The notes beneath the pieces are model-generated. The model had not been told where the DNA came from, did no database searches, and was given only the letters and a program-made list of their open reading frames with translations. The translations under genes and the position numbers were made by a program. Shown here piece after piece: positions 33,346-40,602 of a stretch of 64,000 nt of DNA (its first letter is position 1; each line of letters starts with the position of its first letter). The stretch comes from Tessaracoccus sp. (lineage in GTDB: Bacteria; Actinomycetota; Actinomycetes; Propionibacteriales; Propionibacteriaceae), in NCBI RefSeq assembly GCF_016714275.1, contig NZ_JADJNP010000002.1, positions 1 through 64,000 of the forward strand, in the 5' to 3' direction.

Positions 33346-34460
33346 GGGGTCTCGCTCGCAGCTGGCGCCGGTGAAGGCGTCGACGGCTCCTGTGCGGGCA
33401 GCGCCAAGACCGCCTCGCCAACCGCCACTCCCTCGACGACGGCCAGGCCGGCATGCGACCGCACCACGGTGACCGCGCGGCGCTCAGACTCGTCCCCGTC
33501 GGTCACCATCACCCACGCTTTGCCGACGGCATCGGTTGACACCGCAGACAGGGGCACGGTGGGCCCCGTGGTGCGCGGGATCACCTCGATATGGACCGTC
33601 GCCCAGGCCTTCTCGGCAGGAATCAACGCGCATTCTTCTCCGCAGACCGCCCCGCCCTCGGGGCTGGACAACGTGACGAGTTCTCCTGCACCGGTCTCAT
33701 CGTTGGGACGGCTGGACTCCCACTGTGCGGGCCACGTCCGCCCAAACGCCTCGACGGTCATGGTCGCGTCGGCCGGCACGAGGCTCAGCTGTCCAGGCGA
33801 GAGCGGCAGGACGAACTGAGGGGTGCCGGTCGCCGCCGTCACAAGAACTTCACCGCCAGTGAGGACAGCACCTGCCCATACGGCCTTATCGTCGACGCCG
33901 ATGTGGGCCGGAAGCGTTGGTGCAGCCACCAGCTCGCCCAGTTTCACTGTTCCCGTCACCTGCATTCCGAGCTTTCGCTGCCAGTCCGACACCGCATCGG
34001 CCGTCGCCTCGTCGAAGTCCTCGTCGGCGGCGGTCAGGTAGCCAAGAGCCACGAGGGCACGTTCCAGTTGGGCCACGTCCTTTCCGGTCAATCCCTTCTC
34101 CAGATCCCGCGAGAAGGGAACGCCGCCCTCCACGACCCGCACCGGCACACCGCCGACCGCGTATAGGACGTCGCCGACCTTGCGTTCGGCTACAGCATTG
34201 TCGGGCGCGACCACGACGACGCCCGCAAGCGTGTTGGTGGCGATGGGGCGGGACTCCCGTGACGTCTGCACGCCGTAGTCGAGGGTCTGCCCGATGGTCC
34301 GCTCAGTGACCGTGACCGAGATCTGGTCGTCGGTCGCCACCGTTACGGGAATCGGCGGAACCAGCGTCATTCTCCCCGCCCAGAACGCCACTCCCGCAAG
34401 GAGTAACCCGGCTGCCCCGACCAACGGCCAGCGGCGGGGCGACGATTCCTCAGCCGCCAT
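33342..34460 (-). CDS. membrane-fusion/adaptor protein with peptidoglycan-binding domain
   Basis: 372 residues from ATG 34460. A single N-terminal anchor (WPLVGAAGLLLAGVAFWAG) is followed by a MacA/HlyD-like start (TVATDDQISVTVTERTIGQT). A PG_binding_1-type helical domain replaces the coiled-coil hairpin at about 130-175 (LTGKDVAQLERALVALGYLT, then ATADAVSDWQRKLGM). The beta-barrel and distal strands follow, then an Ala/Pro/Ser tail. Such adaptors link MacB-type exporters to the Gram-positive wall. It overlaps the ATPase gene by four bases and the lipoprotein gene by eleven. Confidence 0.85.
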   Translation of the reverse strand: MAAEESSPRRWPLVGAAGLLLAGVAFWAGRMTLVPPIPVTVATDDQISVTVTERTIGQTLDYGVQTSRESRPIATNTLAGVVVVAPDNAVAERKVGDVLYAVGGVPVRVVEGGVPFSRDLEKGLTGKDVAQLERALVALGYLTAADEDFDEATADAVSDWQRKLGMQVTGTVKLGELVAAPTLPAHIGVDDKAVWAGAVLTGGEVLVTAATGTPQFVLPLSPGQLSLVPADATMTVEAFGRTWPAQWESSRPNDETGAGELVTLSSPEGGAVCGEECALIPAEKAWATVHIEVIPRTTGPTVPLSAVSTDAVGKAWVMVTDGDESERRAVTVVRSHAGLAVVEGVAVGEAVLALPAQEPSTPSPAPAASETP

Positions 34461-35157
34461 AGAAGTAGTCCACGGGGATCGGCGGGCAGGCCCGTAAGAC
34501 CTCATCGCCCTTCCCGGCAAAGACGGCGGTCTCCTCGGGCCACCAGTTTCTGGCCGCGGAATCCAGAGCATAGAAGTCGTTGATGAACGTCTCCCGATCC
34601 GGCCCCGCCTCGGGAGACAGCCCGAAGGACTCCAAGCACGGAATGAACCACTCGACGCGGTAGTCGTACAGCAGCCCGAGCTGATCGGCATTCCAGTCCC
34701 TCAGCATGAGCGGATCTGGAAGAAACTTGGCATAACAGGTGTAGTTGACGAGCTCATACTGAGGCGAGCTCTGAACTCCGCCGGGATACTCCACGCCCCC
34801 CTGCGCGCTGGCGATCGCAGGATAGCCGGCCTCCGTGAAGCAGTCCGCGAGTTGCTGACTTGAACTCTGCGGAGTTCCGAAGCTCTCCAAGCTCACCTCT
34901 GGCCTCTCTCCAAGGTCGGGATACTGCTCGATTGCCTGCCGCCATAAGCCGTCGAGCCACTGGTCTCGAAACTCCATCTTCTGCTGATCGGTCATCGCTG
35001 GAAGCGTGATCGGGCGCTCCGGAACCCAGGCCACGTTGATGTCAAATCCCGTCGGTGACGCGGACACCTCCGGCGGGCTCTCGGCGGTGCATCCGGTCAG
35101 TGCGAAAAGCCCACACGTCAGCAGAAGCGGCACACTAGCCGGGTAGGCACATGCCAT
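34450..35157 (-). CDS. putative lipoprotein of the peptide cassette
   Basis: 235 residues. The N-terminus is a lipoprotein signal with lipobox LTGC (Cys at residue 23), preceded by VPLLLTCGLFALTGC. The mature part is rich in Trp, Tyr and acids, with several Cys (ADCFTEAGYP, YTCYAKFLPD, FIPCLESFGL, LRACPPIPV) that may form disulfides. I recognise no domain. Its start lies inside the end of the small secreted gene and its end overlaps the adaptor gene, so it belongs to one translation-coupled unit. It could be an immunity or receptor component, which is inference. Confidence 0.78.
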   Translation of the reverse strand: MACAYPASVPLLLTCGLFALTGCTAESPPEVSASPTGFDINVAWVPERPITLPAMTDQQKMEFRDQWLDGLWRQAIEQYPDLGERPEVSLESFGTPQSSSQQLADCFTEAGYPAIASAQGGVEYPGGVQSSPQYELVNYTCYAKFLPDPLMLRDWNADQLGLLYDYRVEWFIPCLESFGLSPEAGPDRETFINDFYALDSAARNWWPEETAVFAGKGDEVLRACPPIPVDYFYGG

Positions 35158-35455
35158 AGGTTCCCGAATCCAGCAAGGACGGCGACGTCACGTACCAGGA
35201 GGCCCGCTTCAGCGAGGGATGCTTGTAGGTGTAGACGTACGTGGTCGCTGCGTTGTACCTGATGGTTCCGCTCGGCATTTCGACACGCATGACATTGAGG
35301 CTGGTCTGTTCTCCCCGCACAGTTGGCTTGGCTCCTGCGACGCACGTCGGCGTAGTTCCGGACTCCGAACCGGCATGCGCAGTCAGTGGGAGAACCGAGA
35401 TGGCTGCGGCACTTAGCACAGTGCCAACGACGAGCTTCATTGTTCGTTTCTTCAT
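35135..35455 (-). CDS. small secreted peptide, lactococcin-972-like candidate
   Basis: 106 residues from ATG 35455. A clear Sec signal (MKKRTMKLVVGTVLSAAAIS..., cleavage after AHA at residue 28) leaves a 78-residue product. The C-terminal half, SGTIRYNAATTYVYTYKHPS followed by LKRASWYVTSPSLL, resembles the W/Y...V.S.Y.HPS..H.S pattern of lactococcin 972-type bacteriocins. Two Cys (38 and 103) could form a disulfide, which classical members lack. It leads an operon with lipoprotein, adaptor, ABC ATPase and FtsX-type permease genes. The bacteriocin call is a hypothesis; a structural or signalling peptide is possible. Confidence 0.55.
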   Translation of the reverse strand: MKKRTMKLVVGTVLSAAAISVLPLTAHAGSESGTTPTCVAGAKPTVRGEQTSLNVMRVEMPSGTIRYNAATTYVYTYKHPSLKRASWYVTSPSLLDSGTYGMCLPG

Positions 35456-35510
35456 GTTGACACACTAGCACATATCACTTGTCCATGTTACCTGGATCAT
35501 ATCACCTGGA
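35456..35510 (-). promoter_or_regulatory. AT-rich promoter with direct repeats upstream of the secreted peptide
   Basis: On the plus strand CATATCAC occurs at 35471-35478 and 35498-35505 (27 bases apart), and ACCTGG at 35490-35495 and 35504-35509. This stretch is far more AT-rich than its surroundings. Two phased direct repeats suggest tandem binding sites for an activator or response regulator. The core promoter hexamers are not clear. Confidence 0.45.
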
Positions 35511-35589
35511 CCCCCAATGGCCACTACCCGCGCGACCTCTAAGGCGCCTTCGACGTGCGACGAGTTGTCTACGGACTAGGGTCGCTCTC

Positions 35590-35943
35590 ATGACACGCTT
35601 CGGCCCGCTGCTGCTCGACCTGCTCCTCGTCGCCGTGTTCGCCGCGGTCGGGCGCGCGTCCCACGGCGAGGGTGTCGCGGGCGTGTTCGTTACGGCGTGG
35701 CCGTTCCTGGCCGCCTGCCTGATCGCGTGGCTGGTCCTCGGCGTGCTGAAGGACGACGGGGTCGGGCTGCGCGGCGCGGCGATCGTCTGGCTCGTGACCT
35801 GGGCGGGCGGCATGGCGTTGCGCGTCTCCGCGGGCAGCACGGCGCAGCCTGCCTTCCTCGTCGTCGCCGCGCTGACGCTGGCGCTGTTCCTCGGCGGCTG
35901 GCGCCTGATCGCCTGGCTACGTCGACGTCGGCGCCCGGCATAG
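35590..35943 (+). CDS. DUF3054 family membrane protein
   Basis: 117 residues from ATG 35590, where hydrophobic sequence begins. Four spans: LLLDLLLVAVFAAVGRASH, AWPFLAACLIAWLVLGVL, GAAIVWLVTWAGGMALRVSA and AFLVVAALTLALFLGGWRLI, ending in a basic RRRRRP tail. The GRASH and AWPFLA motifs are typical of actinobacterial DUF3054. The function is unknown. Confidence 0.88.
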   Translation: MTRFGPLLLDLLLVAVFAAVGRASHGEGVAGVFVTAWPFLAACLIAWLVLGVLKDDGVGLRGAAIVWLVTWAGGMALRVSAGSTAQPAFLVVAALTLALFLGGWRLIAWLRRRRRPA

Positions 35944-35959
35944 CGGACGACCTACCGCG

Positions 35960-35992
35960 TTCCTTGAGGCGGGACCATTCACCGTTCCTTGA
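35960..35992. repeat. direct TTCCTTGA repeats between convergent genes
   Basis: TTCCTTGA at 35960-35967 and 35985-35992, 25 bases apart, in the gap between the DUF3054 gene and the hydrolase gene. The reverse complement TCAAGGAA core recurs at 40484-40491 and in shortened form at 27486, so these look like members of an interspersed intergenic family. Confidence 0.4.
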
Positions 35993-36025
35993 CCCGCACC
36001 CAAGGAGCGAGAGCCACCGTCTGCG

Positions 36026-36835
36026 TCAGCGAGCATGCCTCGCTAGGAACGGGTCCACAATCGCGTGGTAGGCCTCGCCGTCATCTCGACGGATGCAGTG
36101 GCCCACCCCGGGCAGTTCGACGACTGCGACGAGCGGGTTGGCGATCAGCGCGGGATCCGGCGCCATCTCGCCGTCGACCGGGACCAGGATCAGCGTCGGC
36201 ACCGTGAGGGCGTCGAACATGGACTCCCACGCAGTGTCGCCCAGCGTGAGTCCACCGGCGAGGTAGCCACGATCGACCAGCGCCTTCGAGGAGGCCCACG
36301 CGTCGAGTTCTGTCTCCGTCCACGGCGTCTCGGTCAGCATCCGCGCCAACTCACGGTCAGGATCATTCGCGACGGCCTCGACGAACGCCAGCTGCTGCCG
36401 CGCGAACTCAGCATTCTGCCCATCCCAGTGCTCGCGTGGCTTCGCGGGGTCCTCGAGGACGAGGGCCCGCACCAGCTCGGGGGCCCGCGTCGCGGCCCGG
36501 GCGGCGATGAGCCCTCCGAGGGAGTGTCCGACGACGATCGCCGGCTCGGCGAGCCGCGTCAGGATGCCGAGCAGGTCGTCGACGAGCACTCCCGACGAGT
36601 CCGGAAGTTGCTCCTCGGTGAACTTGGGTGAGCGGCCGTGCCCGCGCTGGTCGACGGCGAGGATGTGCCAACGGTCCTTCCAACGCTCGACCGCGTCGGG
36701 CCAGCACGTCCCGTCGTCGGTGAGCCCATGCACGAGGATCAGCGCAGGCGGGTTGGGCGCCCCGTACTCATGGATGTGGATCTCCGCCTCCCCCACGTCG
36801 CGTGTCGTTGTCGGATCAGCAGCCATGACGGTCAT
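36026..36835 (-). CDS. alpha/beta hydrolase
   Basis: 269 residues. Oxyanion strand ILVHGLTDDGTCW, then LAVDQRGHGRSPKF, nucleophile Ser in IVVGHSLGGLIAARAA, acid near VPTLILVPVDGEM and the final His in LPGVGHCIRRDD. The HG...W and DQRGHGRS pattern suits the epoxide hydrolase/haloperoxidase/MenH-like group. The substrate is not deducible. It is convergent with the DUF3054 gene; two TTCCTTGA direct repeats lie between them. Confidence 0.88.
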   Translation of the reverse strand: MTVMAADPTTTRDVGEAEIHIHEYGAPNPPALILVHGLTDDGTCWPDAVERWKDRWHILAVDQRGHGRSPKFTEEQLPDSSGVLVDDLLGILTRLAEPAIVVGHSLGGLIAARAATRAPELVRALVLEDPAKPREHWDGQNAEFARQQLAFVEAVANDPDRELARMLTETPWTETELDAWASSKALVDRGYLAGGLTLGDTAWESMFDALTVPTLILVPVDGEMAPDPALIANPLVAVVELPGVGHCIRRDDGEAYHAIVDPFLARHAR

Positions 36836-37247
36836 CCTTGCAGTGCCGTACCGCGCGCGGAAGGCTGCTCGCTACTCGAGCAGCCGAACGGATCCGCCGG
36901 TAACTCGCTTGTGTGGGAGGCGAGTTCACGACCGGGCAAGTAGCGCTGGTTCCTGTCGCCTGGCCGAGTAGCACTCGACATCCGGTTGTCTGAGCGTCTC
37001 GGTCGCGCCCGCCGATCCCCGGCGCGGAGCGCCACACCGTTCGTTGAGCCGCGCCAAACCCTTCGTTGAGCCGGGCGCGTCGACGAAGTGGACCGCGACC
37101 GTGTCGCACCGTGCTGAGTCGACGCGCAAGCGAAGCGCGCCGTCGTTGCCGAAGTAAAACGTCCCACGCCCGCTTCGTGGACCCAACCACAGGTGCCTGG
37201 ACACCGCGGAAAGCCCGCTACCAAATCGTTACCCACCAAGGCATCCG
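36836..37247. other. gene-free gap with REP-like repeats
   Basis: No gene is supported here; short frames on the minus strand lack family matches and good starts. The notable content is a pair of TTCGTTGAGCCG copies near 37040 and 37062. The second forms an inverted repeat, CTTCGT at 37061-37066 with ACGAAG at 37083-37088. Confidence 0.5.
37061..37088. repeat. REP-like inverted repeat
   Basis: CTTCGT...ACGAAG arms of six bases enclose a GC-rich 16-base middle containing TGAGCC. A partial copy lies 23 bases upstream. It resembles the interspersed CTTCG/TTGAGCC palindromic repeats often found between genes in actinobacteria. Confidence 0.4.
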
Positions 37248-39164
37248 ATGACTGTCTTTTACACGGGCTCAGAACGAAAAATGTCAGACCCCATCTATAG
37301 CGTGGTGTTCATGAAAGACACCGCACTCTCCACAGCGAGGCAAGCCGCGCAGCGGCTCACCCGCGCTGAAGAGATGCGCCGCCGCGGAGAAGCCGACAAG
37401 GTCGAAGCCTTGTGCGACCTCGCCCTGGCCTACGGCCTGGATGACGAGGAACTGTTCATCGAGGTTCTGCTCGATAACAAGATCCAACTCGGGGGCTCTG
37501 GCACACCGTTGGTGTCGGAGATGGTGTCTCTGGAGATCGCGGCCCTTCTCGGGATCCCGGCGATGCACGCCGCCAGCGAGTTGTCTGCGGCCCTGGACTT
37601 GAAGTGCCGCCACCCCCGCCTGTACGAGGCCATGATCAACTTGGAGATCGAGGTGGATCGAGTTCAGATGATGAGCTCGCGGTGCCGTGACCTTCACCCG
37701 ATGCTGCTCGACGAGGTCACCGACGCGTGGCTGCGGCAACAGCACAAGCTGACGTGGACGCAGGCGAAGAAGCTTGTTGATCGGCTCGTGGTCCAGGCTG
37801 ATCCTGAGGCCGCGGCGAAGAGAGAGCGGGCTGCGCGGGAGCAGCGCGGTGTCTGGCTCTGGGGGTTGAGCGAGGGTGTGATGAACCTGACCGGCGTCCT
37901 CGACATCCTGGACGCCCGGTTCTTGGACGCCCGGCTCACCGAGGTGGCGGGCCTGATCGAACCCCACTACCCGGGCTTGACCGCCGCGCAGCGACGCGCG
38001 AAAGCAGCAGGCGTGCTCGCTAACCCCGCTACAGGACCAGCCAGCGCGCCGGCCACGGGTGAGGGGAGGGGCCTCTGCCTCCCCGCCACTCACCGTGGTG
38101 GATGTTGCGGCGACACAGGCTGCGAAGAATCGGTTGGTCCTCAAGACGGTGGTCCTGCACGCTGGTGGGCTGGTGATCCTGACCATGGACAGTGGCAGGT
38201 CGGCGAGCGTGACCTTCAACCCCGCTGTGCCGGGTCCCCGCCACCCGCGTGGCACCACGGACGCCCAGGTGCCATGTCACGGTGCCTGGTTCATCCCGAC
38301 GGATCCCCCTGCACGGGATTCCTGACGTGTCCCCACACGCCAACAGCACCGGTTTCTGAGCCTGAGCCGTTCGGCCCGCGCGGTTTTCCCGTCGCCGGTG
38401 AGAGCTCTGCCTACGGCCAGGGGCGAGGGGCGGAGCATACCTGCCCGGGCGCGTGCCGCCACAGCGGCGAGACGCCGGCTGGCCACGGCGACACGACACC
38501 ATCCGGCCAGAGCGTCGAGACGTCCTACTGTCACGGGCCGGGATGTTCCTGCCCAGATGTTCCGCGGACGCGCCGGTTCGATCCGCACCAGTGCGCCGGG
38601 CATCACTGCGGAACCATCCAGGTGCCCGTGGCGAAGCTGCGCCCGTCGTTGGGAATCGCGGTCCACATCCACGCCGACGCCCTCGGACACCTCGACCCCG
38701 CCGCGCGGATCGAGAAAGCGGGCACCATCACCACCACACTCCTGGCCGAGCTGCTGGGCGAGGGCAAGGGCATCGACATCAAGATCCAGCCCGTGATCGA
38801 TCTGCCGAACCTCGCCCCCGCCGACGGCTACGTCCCCTCTCAGACGATGCGCTGCGGGATGGTACTCGCGTTCCCCAACGAACCCTTCCCCTTCTCCCAA
38901 CGAGACACCCAAGGTCTGGACCTGGGCCGCACCGTGGCGTTCCAGCCCGGCCAGCGCGGGCAGACGAGGGTCGGGAACCTGGCTCCGTTGACGCGGCGGG
39001 TACACAGGGCAAAGACCACCGGGTACTGGGTGATGCACCAACCCGAACCGGGACGTATCGAATGGCGCTCACCGCTCGGCTACCGCTACGACGTCACCCC
39101 CTTCGGCACCGAACGCTGCCAACCCATCCGGATCGACTACGACGACAGGAACTCGGTCGCCTGA
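37248..39164 (+). CDS. DUF222 domain-containing protein with degenerate HNH end
   Basis: 638 residues from ATG 37248; later ATGs at 37281 and 37311 are equally possible because no ribosome site stands out. Residues about 35-265 form a DUF222 domain (LTRAEEMRRRGEADKVEALC, SLEIAALLGIPAMHAASELS, LTWTQAKKLVDRLVVQADPE). Residues about 270-440 are Gly/Cys/His-rich and unusual (GCCGDTGCEE, CHGPGCSCPDVP). The C-terminus resembles the HNH module of this family (GQRGQTRVGNLAPLTRRVHR AKTTGYW), but the usual DLDH is DLGR, losing the catalytic histidine. The repeats-with-nuclease family is multi-copy in actinobacteria; its role is unknown. Confidence 0.7.
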   Translation: MTVFYTGSERKMSDPIYSVVFMKDTALSTARQAAQRLTRAEEMRRRGEADKVEALCDLALAYGLDDEELFIEVLLDNKIQLGGSGTPLVSEMVSLEIAALLGIPAMHAASELSAALDLKCRHPRLYEAMINLEIEVDRVQMMSSRCRDLHPMLLDEVTDAWLRQQHKLTWTQAKKLVDRLVVQADPEAAAKRERAAREQRGVWLWGLSEGVMNLTGVLDILDARFLDARLTEVAGLIEPHYPGLTAAQRRAKAAGVLANPATGPASAPATGEGRGLCLPATHRGGCCGDTGCEESVGPQDGGPARWWAGDPDHGQWQVGERDLQPRCAGSPPPAWHHGRPGAMSRCLVHPDGSPCTGFLTCPHTPTAPVSEPEPFGPRGFPVAGESSAYGQGRGAEHTCPGACRHSGETPAGHGDTTPSGQSVETSYCHGPGCSCPDVPRTRRFDPHQCAGHHCGTIQVPVAKLRPSLGIAVHIHADALGHLDPAARIEKAGTITTTLLAELLGEGKGIDIKIQPVIDLPNLAPADGYVPSQTMRCGMVLAFPNEPFPFSQRDTQGLDLGRTVAFQPGQRGQTRVGNLAPLTRRVHRAKTTGYWVMHQPEPGRIEWRSPLGYRYDVTPFGTERCQPIRIDYDDRNSVA

Positions 39165-39310
39165 CGTGCTGCCTGACAATGCCGACTCAGCCAGCAGGAC
39201 CTACTGGCAGCAAGCCCTCTGGCCCAGTCTCGACCGCGGCGCTGATGCGTCCGGCGGACCGATTAGGCTGTCTTCACGCGGTGTCCGAGTCGCCCGCTGA
39301 AGGTGATCCG

Positions 39311-39475
39311 ATGACGAACCAAGCAACCGAGCGCAAAGACCTCAAGCGGCGTCTTGAAGCGCTGGCACTGGAAAACCAACGGCTGAGGAACCTCCTCCGC
39401 GTCACTGATGGCGTGGCCCGGCCGCTGGAACGGCCGGTCTTGGCCCCAGCCGACCCCGGCATGGTGAGGCCGTGA
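39311..39475 (+). CDS. small coiled-coil protein, 54 residues, possibly a truncated gene
   Basis: From ATG 39311, with GAAGGTG just upstream: a polar, Leu-heptad helix (KDLKRRLEALALENQRLRNL), then VARPLERP. A helix of 'RLEALALENQRLRNLL' followed by a Pro-rich linker resembles the start of TOTE-type primase-helicase or similar large proteins, but the rest is missing. It overlaps the next ORF as GTGA. I do not recognise it as a complete family. Confidence 0.45.
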   Translation: MTNQATERKDLKRRLEALALENQRLRNLLRVTDGVARPLERPVLAPADPGMVRP

Positions 39476-39729
39476 TCATGAGAGGCGGAACGGGAGCCAA
39501 GGAACTCGCTGCGATCCGGGCTGAGATCCTCGACACCGAACCCGACGAGCCGCTCCTGGTCATGACACAGTTCCGTGCTCTTCGCCAGCACGAGAACAAG
39601 GCCGACGTCATCGTGCAGGACTACGTCGACGCCCAGGTCCCCATCCTGAACGCGCAGTACGCCAAACGGACGCGTGGGGCACCAAAAGTTGGGCTTCGAA
39701 GCAGGGTAGCCAAAGGCCGTGACTGCTAA
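39472..39729 (+). CDS. small protein of unknown family, 85 residues
   Basis: GTG 39472 overlaps the previous stop; ATG 39478 is an alternative. The sequence is acidic in its first half (ELAAIRAEILDTEPDEPLLV) and basic at the end (KRTRGAPKVGLRSRVAKGRD), with a middle VIVQDYVDAQVPILNAQYAK. I recognise no motif. Coupling to the upstream coiled-coil ORF suggests a two-gene unit or two pieces of a decayed locus; a toxin-antitoxin role is not supported by any motif. Confidence 0.45.
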   Translation: MIMRGGTGAKELAAIRAEILDTEPDEPLLVMTQFRALRQHENKADVIVQDYVDAQVPILNAQYAKRTRGAPKVGLRSRVAKGRDC

Positions 39730-39811
39730 GCTCCGCGGCATGTTCCACTCGTGAGTTCGCGACAACCTCGTCGCATCGTCCCAGAACTATTCAACGAACT
39801 TAGGAACCTCC

Positions 39812-40300
39812 ATGCCCAGCGACCTGCGCACGTTGCACATCACCGCAGTCACCCCACAGCATCTCGACGAGCGCGTTCGTCCGATCACGGCCAACGACTC
39901 GGCCGACCTCGCCGTTGCCTACCTTCATGCCTATCCACCGGAGGTCGGCGCACCCCATCTGAATGCCGCCGACGCCGAGATCGCAGACACCTTCGCGGGC
40001 GTCTACGGCGAGCTCGTCCCGTCGGCCTGTCTCGGCGCGGAACTCGATGGACACGTCGTCGGGGCCGTCTTCACAACCACCCGCTCGCTCTGGGACGAGA
40101 TCGACGGTCCGTTCATCATTGACCTGTTCGTGCACCCGGACCACCGCGGCCGCGGCCTGGCCCGCGCTCTCGTCGAGGCAGCAATCCAGGCGTGCGCAAA
40201 GCTCGGCGCCGATGCCGTCTCCTTGCGTGTCGGCGAAGGGACCTCGCCCGCGGCGCACGCGCTCTACGCGCACCTGGGGTTCGTCGAACCGGAGGTTTAG
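39812..40300 (+). CDS. GNAT-family N-acetyltransferase
   Basis: 162 residues from ATG 39812, with AGGAA upstream. GNAT motif A is present: FIIDLFVHPDHRGRGLARALVEAA (V-x-P-x-x-R/Q-x-x-G-x-G/A for acetyl-CoA). Motif B is AHALYAHLGFVEP. The N-terminal region (ITANDSADLAVAYLHAYP) is the substrate side. The substrate is unknown. It stands alone. Confidence 0.85.
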   Translation: MPSDLRTLHITAVTPQHLDERVRPITANDSADLAVAYLHAYPPEVGAPHLNAADAEIADTFAGVYGELVPSACLGAELDGHVVGAVFTTTRSLWDEIDGPFIIDLFVHPDHRGRGLARALVEAAIQACAKLGADAVSLRVGEGTSPAAHALYAHLGFVEPEV

Positions 40301-40602
40301 GCAAGCTCAGTCGCCTGCGAGGCTGAAAGCGTCAGCGACCTCGCCGGATCGGCATTGGCCAGGTTAAGGACGTCAGCATTCTGACGTGCACAGCCTGGCT
40401 AACCCGCGGAAAGCGCGGAACCTGACGGACTCAACCTGGGCGTGGGACCTTTCGCGCCCAGCGCTCCAGACCGGAGGGCGGCTCAAGGAACTGAGCGGGT
40501 GGAGTTCACGAAGGCGTCCGGCGTCCCGGGAGAAGGTGAGCTGCGGTTGGTGCACTGAGCGGAAAGGAACGGGTACGCATCGCTGCGCTCCTTCGGCGCG
40601 CC
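40301..40602. other. gene-free gap with hairpin and repeat core
   Basis: No gene is supported. ACGTCAG CATT CTGACGT at 40370-40387 is a perfect 7-base inverted repeat with a 4-base loop, well placed to end transcription of the GNAT gene although it lacks a T-run. GCGGCTCAAGGA at 40478-40489 is identical to the hairpin arm at 27481. Confidence 0.45.
40370..40387 (+). terminator. hairpin after the GNAT gene
   Basis: Perfect ACGTCAG/CTGACGT arms with loop CATT, 70 bases after the GNAT stop. No U-tract, so either a weak terminator or an operator. Confidence 0.35.

Noticed and set aside
36926..37204. 92-residue minus-strand ORF in the gap before the DUF222 gene
   Set aside because: Overlaps the REP-like repeats, has no family match and no supportive upstream signals.
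38059..38325. 88-residue ORF inside the DUF222 gene
   Set aside because: Could mark a frameshift, but its hydrophobic content does not match a known part of the family clearly enough to call a separate gene.
39311..39729. Toxin-antitoxin pair
   Set aside because: Size and coupling fit, but no toxin fold or antitoxin DNA-binding motif can be seen.
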